DNA of 64,000 nucleotides from Mycogone perniciosa (Eukaryota > Ascomycota > Sordariomycetes > Hypocreales > Hypocreaceae), in contig JAOALB010000177.1 of NCBI GenBank assembly GCA_025331125.1, forward strand, positions 35,367 to 99,366, written 5' to 3'. A program made the translations under genes and the position numbers. How positions within the stretch are numbered: position 1 is the stretch's first letter; each line of letters begins with the position of its first letter. Below the pieces are notes generated by a model. It saw only the letters and a program-made list of their open reading frames with translations. It did no database searches and was not told where the DNA came from. This document shows, one piece after another, positions 54,746 to 64,000 of the stretch.

Positions 54746-57606
54746 ATGGCGACTACTCTGCCGCGACCCTCTCGCCCCTCCATTGGGCCTCCGGACATGG
54801 CTCTGCCCGTTCTTCCGATGTCCAAGGGTAGGAAGAGCACTGGAAACATTCCCAGCCCTACCAAGTCTGCGCCGAATACACCAAGGAGTGGCTTGCGAGC
54901 GCCTTCATCAGGTTTCCATACCCCTTTCTCAACCAATGTGCCGCCTATGCCCAAAGGCATTTCCAGTGCAGTAACCCCGGCGAAGACGATTAGAAAAACA
55001 GTCAGCATCAACTCGTTCCCGAAACCACCAAAGGGCGACAACCGAGCCAGCAGCATGCCGCCTAGTCCGTTGGCAGGCGACAAGGCTCGAACAGCCCGGA
55101 AATCAAAACCTCCTAGGGAGTCATTGCAGAGCAACTATTCAATTACACCCAGTCTTTTGAATGGCAGTGGCGAGGGCAAGTTCATCAGCAGCGTTCGCAT
55201 GTCTGATGGCCTCATCAGTATTTCCTCACCACCCCATAGCCGGAGTTCTTCTGCTCAGGACTCTTACTCTACCTCAGCGACAACATATGACGACCCAGCA
55301 GATGGTACTAGTATCAATGACAAGCGTGCATCCAAATCTGAAGCAAAAGGCAATGTTCTCGTCAGCGTTCGAGTACGACCCGATTCAAACACCGAAAATG
55401 CCAACTCGGAAGGCGAGTGGATGGTGGATGGCCGGACATCGCTTATCGGATATAGGGGCAAAGAGGGTGGCGATTACTTCTATGGTATGGCTCGTCCAGA
55501 AGTATTGGGGAGATGACTTGCTAACTTGGCGAATTAGACAATGTCTTTACGACTCATGATAATAATGCTCGTGTATATGATCACATTGCCAAACGCCTTG
55601 TACGGAGAGTCATGGAGGGATACCATGGCACTGTGTTTGCCTACGGCCAGACTGGTACTGGCAAGACGTTCTCTATGCAGGGAACGGCGTCATCACCTGG
55701 TGTGATCCCGCTGGCCATTACCGACATATTTTCCTATATCCGAGAAACACCTTCCCGCGAGTTCTTACTTCGAGTAAGCTATCTTGAAATCTACAACGAA
55801 AAAATTCATGACTTGTTGAGCATGGCTAGCGGTGGAGGCGGTGGGCCACAGGAAGAAATCAAGTTGCGGGAAGATAGCAAGAGGGGCGTCTATGCCACAC
55901 CTCTGAAAGAGGAAATTGTTCAGAGCCCTACCCAGTTACTCAGGGTCATTGCTCGAGGTGATCAAGCCCGGCGAACGGCCAGCACCCAATTCAATGCACG
56001 AAGCTCCCGAAGTCACGCGGTCGTTCAGATTGTTGTTGAGAGTCGTGAACGACTGCCCGCTAGTGGCAGCGGCAGTGGTAACGAGAACAAGCGCTCAGGT
56101 ATTCTTCCCGGAGGTGTTCGCGTCTCAACGTTGAGCTTGATCGATCTCGCTGGCTCGGAAAAGGCAGCGGAGTCGAAGGAGCGAAGACAGGAGGGCGCGC
56201 ATATCAACAAGAGTTTGCTTACTCTAGGAACTGTCATTGCAAAACTATCCGAATGGAAGGACAAAGGCGGTGATAAAGAAGGAAAGCATCTGCCTTACCG
56301 TGATAGCAAGCTGACACGGCTGCTTCAAGGAGCTCTTTCTGGCAACTCTCTGGTTAGCATTCTCTGTACGGTTTCACTTGGCATATCGGGAAGTATGGCA
56401 GCTGCCAATACTCACACCAATGAAACTCTGAACACACTGAAGTTTGCGTCGCGTGCGAAGAATAGCATCGTTAGTCACGCAAAGAAGGCGGAGGAAGCCC
56501 TTGGTGCTGGTGGCGATGGCGGTGCAAAGGTGCTCTTGGAACGATATCGGGTGGAGATTCAGGAGTTGAGACAACAGCTAGAGTCTCAGGCCAACGACAA
56601 GAAGAAAGATGCAGAGAAGGAGTTTGTGGAAGTGGAACGAGTCCGAGAACAGGAAGCTGCTGAGCGACACGAAGAGCAAATATTGGAAATGCAGCTTGCA
56701 AGAACCGCTCTGAAGGAACGGATCGATCATCTTAATCGCCTGATTCTCAGTTCCAAATCCATCGGTGTCAACACGAACGGATCGATGAGCGCAATGGGCC
56801 GATACTCGCAGTTGTCGATTCCTGGATCAGCCCGGTCATCGGTAGCCACCTCATTTGGCGGGAGGTCCTTGCTAGAGCGGACGGCATCGGTGACTTCCAT
56901 ATCTACCATCGGACGTCGGTCAAGTGGTGGGGGGGCCCAGCACTTGTCCGTAGAGGGCGAGGGTGTTGACGTCGAAGATGATAGTACTGGCGAATACGGT
57001 GATGGAATCGCTTCTTTGGCGGCTCAGAATCGGGCACTGCAAGCTGATTTAGTGGACAAGAACCGATACATTGCAACGCTGGAGAAGAGGCTCCTCCAGG
57101 CGCGTCGGGCTAGTACTTCACGCACCTCGGTTGGCTTCTCAGCTCCTAATAAGGGTATCATGGTGGGAGAAGACCACAGTGTCGCGGCCTTGTTGAAGGA
57201 TAAGGATGCCGAGATTGCTGATCTTCGCGCAAGACTGGATGACAAGGACCGAATGTTGGCTGCGTTGCGAAGTGCAGCGCGGTCGCGTGATACAGCAGAT
57301 GCATCAGCTGAGCCTCGGTCACCTCTACTACATGAGGGGCAACAGCCTCCCGATCAGCCATGGAGTCCGTCGTCCAAGTCGTCAAGGAGACCGACGAAGA
57401 ACGTTGATGAGATGAATAAGATGCTTGAGGAGATGATACAAGACCGTGTTGAGACGGGCCAGATCGTTAGGGGAGTTAGGGGGACCGTACGATTGGCGAA
57501 TGGCCAGAAGCTAGACGTCCTGGCAGAACCAGCGCATGACTTGGAACCATTGCGACACACTCCAACCCCGCTGGCGAGGCGGATCAGTTCCATTGAAGGC
57601 ATGTAA
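54746..57606 (+). CDS. kipA: Kinesin-7 (Kip2/KipA-like) motor protein (2 exons)
   Basis: Plus-end-directed microtubule motor; KipA in Aspergillus affects polarised hyphal growth. Exons are 54746-55484 and 55538-57606 (935 residues), the 53-bp intron joining YFY to DNVFTTHD. Residues 1-195 are a Ser/Pro-rich basic tail, as in Kip2. The motor (about 200-540) has VLVSVRVRPDS, P-loop GQTGTGKT (283-290), NARSSRSHAV (switch I), LIDLAGSE (switch II) and HINKSLLTLGTVIAKL. A neck and coiled coils follow (about 560-640 and 745-825), with Ser-rich linkers. An N-terminal basic extension plus internal motor supports Kip2/kinesin-7 over other families. It has a probable 1-kb leader. Confidence 0.9.
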
Positions 57607-58287
57607 TGGTGTGGTGAGGGAGGTGAAGAAGATGAAGAAGATGATGCCATGGAGTGCTGCGACGTGGTTAGGACTTTTGCAAAGAGACGAAAACTGTGGG
57701 GCAAGGAGTTCAGGCACGGGCATCAGTTTGGGATTTTGTTTGTGTTATACCCGACTTCTTTTGCGTTTTGTTTGCTGTCTCTCTTGACGGATACAAGAGT
57801 GGGGGCTTTTGTGTGATTCATGATGCAGGTTTCCGAGTCACTACTGTTTTGCGTGTATTGGAGAGGCTCTTTGCTGATGAGGGAATACCCCATATGCGTG
57901 ATATTTACGTCTTCTCATGATGTTTGCAGCGACAAGCGGAAGACAACGGAGGATAGATCCTCTTATATCCATATATATATTTCTTTCCTTTGGTTCTTAG
58001 ACGAGCCCATCAAGGGGATGGTTAGCAGCGGGTGGGATGCATGAGTGTGTTGTTATTTTGTTTGACTACTTAGCGAGGATCCTAATTATGTACTGATTAA
58101 CGGGGAAAGGACGAGGAAATGCGAACGCGAGTAATGCAACTTCGTTTACATATGAGCCTTTAATAGTAATAGTATCCGTGACGGAGCGAAGATGCCGAAA
58201 TACTACGGACACTGGCAGATAATGTCCGGTTGACTTGCAAACGAATTCCTTGGATGCTGACCAATAGCGGCTACTGCTTTATTCAAT

Positions 58288-58305
58288 GTACTTCGTACGG
58301 AGTAC
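58288..58305. repeat. GTACTTCGTACGGAGTAC, near-copy of the 18-bp palindrome
   Basis: Differs by one base from the perfect palindrome at 51846-51863, more than 6 kb away. Supports a true sequence family rather than unrelated simple repeats. Confidence 0.7.
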
Positions 58306-59030
58306 AATAATAGTACTAAAGCTTGACCGAAGAAGTACTTGGAGTGTTTGATATATATGCATTGGGTCTGGGGAAAGTTACTGGAAGCGGAAGGTGTAGA
58401 TGATAAACGGGCGTAAATGGGATAGCCTCGTATTACTAAGGTACTACTATTTGACGTGTGGGAGATGGCCGAGTTTGTTGAGTGCAAATTGACGAGTTGT
58501 GTGGGCTGATTGAGGGTGAGTAACAGATAGATGGAAGGATTTATGCTTGTAGAGAGAGTCAAGGCAGCTAAAACGAGTGCGCGCGCTTGACCAAACAACA
58601 TGGCTGGCTGAAGAGACCCGTACCTACGAAGTACTCGTACTCGTCGTCCAGAAAGAAGAAAACTATTGTTGAACGTGGCCCAATGGATTCGGACTTTCAG
58701 ACTCAATGCAGGGGTTGCGAAACTTCTGAAACGGCCCAGGGGCAGAGAGCTGAGATCGGGCAAATGTACTCGTACTCACTCACTCGTGCGAAGTACTTGC
58801 TTATTAGCCTTGAAGGACTAATTCAGGTCACCTGCAAGGGATCCTCCGCCTGGCTTCTATTCGACCATCGCCGTTTCTTGTGGTTTCCTCTTCACACCTG
58901 TAAGCGCTGTCAAAGAACGGGCGCACTCTCGTTCCCCCTCATTGTCTGCTTTTGCCCTTTTTGTGCTCTTCTCTGACGTGTGTGACGTATTCGTAGCCTG
59001 CTGATTCAAGATGGCAGCACAACCAACCAA

Positions 59031-59057
59031 TGTCTGTCTGTCTGTCTGTCTGTCCGT
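59031..59057 (+). repeat. TGTC/CTGT tetranucleotide run
   Basis: TGTCTGTCTGTCTGTCTGTC-type run turning into TCCGTCCG, in the region upstream of the fucosyltransferase-like gene. Confidence 0.7.
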
Positions 59058-59272
59058 CCGTCCCTACTCCTCTCTGACCCTTCTCTCCTCGTCTCACTTT
59101 TCTTCCTTCCTTTCTTTCTTCTCTTCTTCTCCCTCATCCATCAATCATATCACGTCACCAACCAACCGACCTGCCACGTTGGGACGAGGCATTCTTTTTT
59201 TCAAAACTGGGATCCGGGCATGATATCAAACACATGCCTCCCCCCACTTGGAGGCCAGTTTGAATCGAGTCC

Positions 59273-59296
59273 CTGCTGCTGCTGCTGCTGCTGCTG
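59273..59296 (+). repeat. (CTG)8 microsatellite
   Basis: Eight CTG triplets about 600 bp upstream of the fucosyltransferase-like ATG, in the probable leader. Confidence 0.8.
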
Positions 59297-59897
59297 AAAA
59301 GCCAAAAAGGATACGAGTATTAGATGTTCCATGTTTCCGAACCCTTTCAAGACTAGGATCCCAACAACAAAGAGACATTGTGTGTATACCTGGTCAGGCT
59401 GGTGAACGTTGGCCTGTGACTGGCTGCTTCGTCCCTTGCTTTAAGCCTGCTGAGTATACATACAGCTCTGACTCCCCAAAGCGTCTCAACCTCCATATTC
59501 TTGTTGCCCTCTTCGTTTTCGCTTCCGATACCGCCTGATCGACGTCGTCTTCCCCAGACCCTCGGGACTGCCAACCCTGCACAGTGATCCATGATGATCG
59601 ACATTGCACAGTTTGCAATTTCGTGCTAGTCTGGTTGGTTCGTTGATCCCTCGGGGGCACTCTCACTGTTGTCTTTGACCTTTATACGTTCATTCACCTT
59701 TCTCGTGGCATTGGCTTGTTTGGCTCTGTCCCACGCTGTATTATTCCCTTTCGTTTTATCCTTGCTCGTCAACTTGCCTTATTCCAAATAGATGATACCC
59801 TTCACTCCTTGATCTCTTCACTTGAAACTCCCACCATTCATTTCAGTCTGATGTATCATCTTCTTTTCTAGAGGATTTTGGCATTACAGACGCCGCC

Positions 59898-61748
59898 ATG
59901 CCTCCTCCACTTGATCTCACTCCTTCGACACATGCCAAGGTGTTGGTCGCTCCACCAAGGCTCAATCTTCGACGGAATGCATCCTACAACAACGCTGAGC
60001 GCCTTTCTGCGCCGCTGTCCTCGACGTCTTCCCGATTCAACTTCAATCACCTATTCTTCTCACCACCGCCATCACCAAGCCTTCCTGCCCTCGTGCCCCG
60101 GCCAAAGAAGTCCCCTGCGAAAGTCTTCAGTTCTCGCCCGAGCCGGATCCTGCGATATTTCATTTTCTTCGCTACCTTAACTACCTCGTTCTATTTGGTG
60201 GGGTTGGCGTTTCGACACAGGGGCTCTATCATAGAAGCATGGCCTCATTTTACAAACGATGAATATGAGATGGTTGGCCAGGATGCCATACCCGACTTTC
60301 CCACACCAATCGTGGTCAGCCACAGCCGTTACAGGTCAAAATGGACCGTGTCTATTCCCCACAACCATGATTTCCCCTTGACAGTTGAGGAATATGCTGG
60401 AATGGGCAGTCGATGCCGTGAGGTCTCAGCACACGCCAGAGAACTTCACGGCAAGGCTCCCCTGTCAGATACTGCCAAGCTGAATTATGACGCTTCAGAC
60501 GAATACTTTGTTGATGTATACGAGGCAGAGAAAGCTGGACTGCTGCCACCAATTAGAAAAGGAAACTCGGCCAAGACGACTGGGCATTTTGTAGGCCTGG
60601 ACTGGGAATCGATGTCTGGGTTGCCAGTCTGCAAAACATCCCTAACATACGTGCTGGAGAGCCCGGATGCCGGACTAGGCACCGCGGTTATAACCATGTG
60701 GATGCTCTATGGTCTAGCCAAGCAACAGGGAAGGGCGTTTTTTATCGACGACTCGCGGTGGGCATACGGCACTTATACAGACATCTTTCAACCGCCCCCT
60801 CTTCCCGAATGTCGACCTCCTCCACGGCATCAAATGCTCCCGTGTCCAGCACAAGCAAAACATCTTACTGTTTCCAGCGTCACTCTAAAGGACGTTTTCC
60901 CAGCTCTAGTGGCGAAGAATCATAGGGTTGCGGGAACAAATAACAACTTGCGAGATCTTATGGAACTCGCGCGAACTGGCTATCAATCTCTCTTCACTCT
61001 CAACAAGGAGGACCAGGATTATGTCAACAATCGCATAAAAAAACTAAAAAGCCAGTCCAAAACCGACGATCCAACATCTATAGATGCTCCCATCATCGGC
61101 GTCCATATCCGGCACGGAGACCGACACCCCCTCGAACATCAATATCGAGCTTCATACATCCCGTCTGAAATCTTCCACAGAAAAGCCCAACACCTGGTGG
61201 ATGTCCATTTCAACGCAACCAGCGATGAAGCAGCGACACGGCGTGCCATTACCATCATTGCCTCGGATGACCCAACAGTGTACCAGCAATCTGAATTCTC
61301 CGATGCTCTGCATGCCCAGGAGCGTATCCGTCTAGCCTCCAAAGAAGCCACGCAGAAGCAGACCGACCTGGATCTACACATGCTCCATCCCTTCAAGGAT
61401 GAAGAGGCCGGATGGGAAGGCGGTTTCTTTGCGCGCATGTTCTGGAACCTTGGTTCAGAGCGTAGAAGCAACGCCGCCAGTACCGCGATTGGGACGAAGC
61501 AGAAAAATGCCAACCGTCAGTCTGAGCCACTGCCGTCGAAGCAGACCCTAAAGCTGCGCAGCTTCATCGGGCGGGCGTACATGATGGACCTGGCGGTGCT
61601 TGCGGGAGCCAGCGATAAGATTGTATGCGCAGTGAGCGCGACAGGCTGCAGGATGCTTGGGGTGATGATGGGATGGGAGGCTGATATTCAGGGGGGCGGT
61701 TGGGTGAATGTCGACGGAGACTACGAGTGGGCGTGGATGAACTGGTAG
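59898..61748 (+). CDS. Type II membrane protein, fucosyltransferase-like
   Basis: Single exon, 616 residues. A basic cytosolic tail (1-83) is followed by one membrane segment (84-105, LRYFIFFATLTTSFYLVGLAF), then a lumenal domain: a Golgi-type layout. DAGLGTAVITMWMLYGLAKQQGRAFFIDDSRWAYG and a block near 400-411, GVHIRHGDRHPLEH, resemble the GDP-fucose-binding H-x-R-x-x-D region of alpha-1,6- and O-fucosyltransferase superfamily proteins; ITIIASDDPTVY is the matching downstream block. The C-terminal SFIGRAYMMDLAVLAGASDKIVCAVSATGCR fits the conserved third motif. Start ATG 59898 has a good CCGCC context. The acceptor and the exact family are not decided. TAF7 follows on the same strand, 491 bp on. 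Confidence 0.7.
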   Translation: MPPPLDLTPSTHAKVLVAPPRLNLRRNASYNNAERLSAPLSSTSSRFNFNHLFFSPPPSPSLPALVPRPKKSPAKVFSSRPSRILRYFIFFATLTTSFYLVGLAFRHRGSIIEAWPHFTNDEYEMVGQDAIPDFPTPIVVSHSRYRSKWTVSIPHNHDFPLTVEEYAGMGSRCREVSAHARELHGKAPLSDTAKLNYDASDEYFVDVYEAEKAGLLPPIRKGNSAKTTGHFVGLDWESMSGLPVCKTSLTYVLESPDAGLGTAVITMWMLYGLAKQQGRAFFIDDSRWAYGTYTDIFQPPPLPECRPPPRHQMLPCPAQAKHLTVSSVTLKDVFPALVAKNHRVAGTNNNLRDLMELARTGYQSLFTLNKEDQDYVNNRIKKLKSQSKTDDPTSIDAPIIGVHIRHGDRHPLEHQYRASYIPSEIFHRKAQHLVDVHFNATSDEAATRRAITIIASDDPTVYQQSEFSDALHAQERIRLASKEATQKQTDLDLHMLHPFKDEEAGWEGGFFARMFWNLGSERRSNAASTAIGTKQKNANRQSEPLPSKQTLKLRSFIGRAYMMDLAVLAGASDKIVCAVSATGCRMLGVMMGWEADIQGGGWVNVDGDYEWAWMNW

Positions 61749-62239
61749 TCCTTTATTCCTTTGGCTGACTTATATATAATACACATCTTGAGCATTGCAT
61801 TGCGTTGGTTGGGTTGGATATATAGGAGATGTGAAATCAGGGGGGAGGAATGCCAGATGAATGTCAACCTACAAACACATGGGGTTCATTGAAGGGTGGA
61901 ATGTAAAGGATTTTCATTCAATGTGTATGAACTAGGTAAATTTGAGAGAAGACCACCCTGATTTCGAGACGTCGTCATCTTTTGTGTATGCCATTACTAC
62001 TACCTAGTAAGTTGAAGTGATGGAGTACGGAGTATTCGTATGGATGTCAATGCCCCACCTCGCTGCAAGGCTGCAGGACACTTAGTGCACGGCTATTGCC
62101 CACTAATTAGAGGTACTTACATTAGTCTTCGAGTAATAGTGCTCTTCAGGTGCCGTCAAGTTCGCGCGACACCTCTCGGATTTATCCTCTGCATTCCCCT
62201 TCCAACACTCATCCTCAAAGGGGATACACCATATCCGCC
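61749..62239. other. Intergenic between the fucosyltransferase-like gene and taf7
   Basis: About 490 bp; 3' flank, then taf7 promoter. A GGAGTACGGAGTATTCGTA unit lies at 62022-62040, about 200 bp upstream of the taf7 start. Nothing else is seen. Confidence 0.5.
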
Positions 62240-63868
62240 ATGCCCGCGCCCGACCCAGGCGCTGATAATGGCGCTGTGCGTCCGCCGCCGCCGAAACCGC
62301 GTCTAAAGCTCAACGTGAGCCGATCCTCTTCCTTCGTCGGCGAGGTCGCGTCCGCAGCGACAGCGACGCCCAGCAGCGAAGCCCCCCGAAAGGTGAAGCT
62401 CAAGATCAGCTCCTCGCAGCCGCCGACGCCTGCTTCTGCCTCTGCCTCTGCCTCTGCTTCTACTTCTGCCGGCCCAAAGCCAGCAGCGATAGCGACAGCA
62501 ACAGCGGTGCCCCCCGTGGTGACTACCAAGGCAGGCCGCCAGCCGAAACCGACCCAGAAACTCGTCGAGAGCAAGAAGCGATCTAGGAGTGACGATGAGG
62601 ATGATGCGCCGCTGCGTGGCACGACGGCTGGAACGGCGGGTCAGCCGCCTCCCGCGACAAAGATCAAGATCAAGCCGATTGTAAAGATGGGAGGGCCGAC
62701 GAAGAAGCTGGTGGGATCCAAGGCTGGACCTACTCAACTAGTGGTTAAGCCTCGTGGTCGTCCGCCCGTGCATCCCCCCGGAGATGGATATGACTCGGAA
62801 GCTAGCGACAATGAGGTTGATCCGGCCATCGAGGAGCAGTTTGTCTTACGCATGCTGCCCGGAGAGCACTGCGATTACGTGCGCTGTTGTATGGAGAATG
62901 GAAAAATCGGCATCCCCAAGGCCCAGGGTGGCGCGGATATGTACATGAGGTTCTTTGAGGAGGATTCGCGGAGGGGGGTGGTGACTGTCAAGGGCCAGCC
63001 CTTTGCGGCTGTCATGGTCGACTTGCCCACTATTACCGAGTCGATGAAGACGTGGGATCGCAAGTCGCTGATGAAGTCGGCCGACATTTGCCAGATGCTG
63101 CTTGTCTTCCAGCAGGTAAAGAGCGAGGAGGAGGCGAGACATGTACCTCTGCCCAGCATCGTCGATGGCAACTTCAAGTGGCCCCACGGCCTCACACCGC
63201 CGATGCACGACTGTGTGAACCGGCGATTCGCCAAGACCATCAGTAGAAAGGAGATTGAGGACAAGGAGGCCGAGGTTGAGCGGCTGTTGGCCGAAGATGC
63301 TAAGTGCGCTTCGACGAAATGGGAATGGGTCGACGAACGCCGCGGTGAGCCTGAAGATGAAGGCGAGGAGGATGCCGAGGGTGAGATGGACGACAGCATG
63401 GCCTACTTCGGCACTCAAGAAGGCGACGAGGAAATGGAGGACGACAACGACCTTGAAGCCGATCTGATGGCTGCTTTTGCCGACGACGACCTTATGGCCG
63501 ACACGCCAGCCACGGCCATGGACACCCAAACGCCCATGACCACACAAGTCGAAACCCCGGCAGCCTCAGCAGCCCTGCAACAGAGCATCGAGGCCGATGA
63601 GTCAGACGAGGATGAAGATGATGATGACGACGACGATGACGATGATGATGACGATGACCTCGATGAGGATGAACGCGCCCAGCATGACGAGGAACAGGGC
63701 ATCAAGGACATCATCAACGACTTGAAGAAGCAGCTCGCTCAGCGCATAGCAGACTTTGAGAAGACGCAGAACAAGATCCTTCGCCTGCGTCTGGAGAACC
63801 AGATCAAGCAACTCAAGTCCGAGATTGCGCTCAAGCAGTCATCTATCGGCATCGAGGCAGACGATTGA
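62240..63868 (+). CDS. taf7: TFIID subunit TAF7
   Basis: General transcription factor TFIID subunit that contacts TAF1. Single exon, 542 residues from ATG 62240 (CCGCC ATG C); an upstream in-frame ATG at 62150 exists but precedes unlikely coding sequence. The N-terminus is Pro/Lys/Ser-rich and includes Lys-rich DNA- or chromatin-binding stretches. The TAFII55 domain (about 198-370) begins IEEQFVLRMLPGEHCDYVR and includes GIPKAQGGADMYMRFFEEDSRRGVV, LVDLPTITESMKTWD-like MVDLPTITESMKTWDRKSL and ADICQMLLV. An Asp/Glu tract follows (about 445-480), and a C-terminal coiled coil ends QLKSEIALKQSSIG. Cited gene is nuclear by family knowledge. Confidence 0.92.
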   Translation: MPAPDPGADNGAVRPPPPKPRLKLNVSRSSSFVGEVASAATATPSSEAPRKVKLKISSSQPPTPASASASASASTSAGPKPAAIATATAVPPVVTTKAGRQPKPTQKLVESKKRSRSDDEDDAPLRGTTAGTAGQPPPATKIKIKPIVKMGGPTKKLVGSKAGPTQLVVKPRGRPPVHPPGDGYDSEASDNEVDPAIEEQFVLRMLPGEHCDYVRCCMENGKIGIPKAQGGADMYMRFFEEDSRRGVVTVKGQPFAAVMVDLPTITESMKTWDRKSLMKSADICQMLLVFQQVKSEEEARHVPLPSIVDGNFKWPHGLTPPMHDCVNRRFAKTISRKEIEDKEAEVERLLAEDAKCASTKWEWVDERRGEPEDEGEEDAEGEMDDSMAYFGTQEGDEEMEDDNDLEADLMAAFADDDLMADTPATAMDTQTPMTTQVETPAASAALQQSIEADESDEDEDDDDDDDDDDDDDDLDEDERAQHDEEQGIKDIINDLKKQLAQRIADFEKTQNKILRLRLENQIKQLKSEIALKQSSIGIEADD

Positions 63869-64000
63869 TGAAGAGTGTTTCGTCATTTCGCCTTTATTTG
63901 TCCCCTTGTTTTTCTTTGATCACGGCTTATCCTTACAAATCTCACCTTTTTTCTCCTGTAATGGGCATCGGAGGATCAAGGTGGTAGTGGAAAGGGGGGG
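63869..64000. other. 3' flank of taf7 at the window edge
   Basis: T-rich sequence after the taf7 stop, consistent with a 3' UTR. The next gene lies outside the window. Confidence 0.5.

Larger units (their letters stand above)
57607..59897. other. 2.3-kb gap between kinesin and fucosyltransferase-like gene
   Basis: The left part is the kinesin 3' flank. The near-perfect palindrome at 58288-58305 lies mid-gap. Right of about 59000 are simple repeats (TGTC/CTGT at 59031-59057, CTG at 59273-59296) and pyrimidine-rich DNA, probably promoter/leader of the next gene. A 186-codon minus-strand ORF at 58203-58763 looks like chance: no domain, and it spans a repeat unit. Confidence 0.45.

Noticed and set aside
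58203..58763. 186-codon minus-strand ORF
   Set aside because: Runs through a palindromic repeat unit and has no recognisable domain or splice partner.
1..64000. Transposon, prophage, CRISPR or secondary-metabolite cluster
   Set aside because: No transposase, reverse transcriptase, integrase, PKS/NRPS or terpene genes and no long terminal or direct repeats were seen; the genes are housekeeping.

Overview
The window reads as nuclear DNA of a filamentous ascomycete (Pezizomycotina), most likely a Eurotiales-type genome. The reasons are short spliceosomal introns (mostly 50-90 bp, GT...CTAAC-like branch...YAG), gene families typical of moulds (a ZafA-like zinc regulator, a KipA-like kinesin, DUF3405 and DUF5519 proteins), and intergenic DNA strewn with short palindromes built from TACGGAGTA/TACTCCGTA. 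The order assignment is inference; the fungal call is firm. There is no viral, plasmid, prophage or CRISPR signal and no intact transposon.

Layout, left to right. 1-12 kb: 3' part of the DEAD-box helicase Prp5 (+); a small two-exon, probably N-myristoylated protein (-); a zinc-finger regulator resembling ZafA/Zap1 (+); the bifunctional purine enzyme Ade17/ATIC (-); ribosomal protein L35 (-) with a Met-only first exon and an Ala-stop last exon. 12-18.4 kb: the Golgi SNARE Gos1 (+), the F1Fo-ATPase assembly factor Atp10 (-), the branched-chain 2-oxoacid dehydrogenase E2 subunit (+), gluconokinase (-). 18.4-21.9 kb: a gene-poor gap. 21.9-31 kb: dipeptidyl peptidase III (+, eight exons, one of 9 nt), ribosomal protein L6 (-), mitochondrial Hsp78 (+), a tRNA-Gln(CTG), the GTPase Arf1 (-). 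32-44.7 kb: the p24 cargo receptor Emp24 (+), a DUF3405 type II membrane protein (-), a DUF5519 protein (+), a Cus2/Tat-SF1-like splicing factor (-), the proteasome receptor Rpn13 (-), the GINS subunit Psf1 (+). 45.9-51 kb: an SLC26/SulP transporter with STAS and cyclic-nucleotide-binding domains (+), an STK19-like protein (+). 51-54.7 kb: a second gap, dense in palindromes. 54.7-64 kb: a KipA-like kinesin (+), a fucosyltransferase-like type II membrane protein (+), TFIID subunit TAF7 (+).

Almost everything is housekeeping. Several neighbours are head to head across modest intergenic spaces and may share promoters: L35/Gos1 (410 bp), Atp10/E2 (381 bp, both mitochondrial), L6/Hsp78 (471 bp, with a heat-shock-element-like array) and Arf1/Emp24 (1.1 kb, both in COPI traffic).

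I do not see a clear new multi-gene system. The signals least explained by the genes are the dispersed palindrome family confined to non-coding DNA, the very small exons in L35 and DPP III, a possible dual start in DPP III, and several candidate regulatory sites matching the function of the adjacent gene. All exon joins below were worked out by eye from splice signals and family resemblance; none is backed by transcript data.
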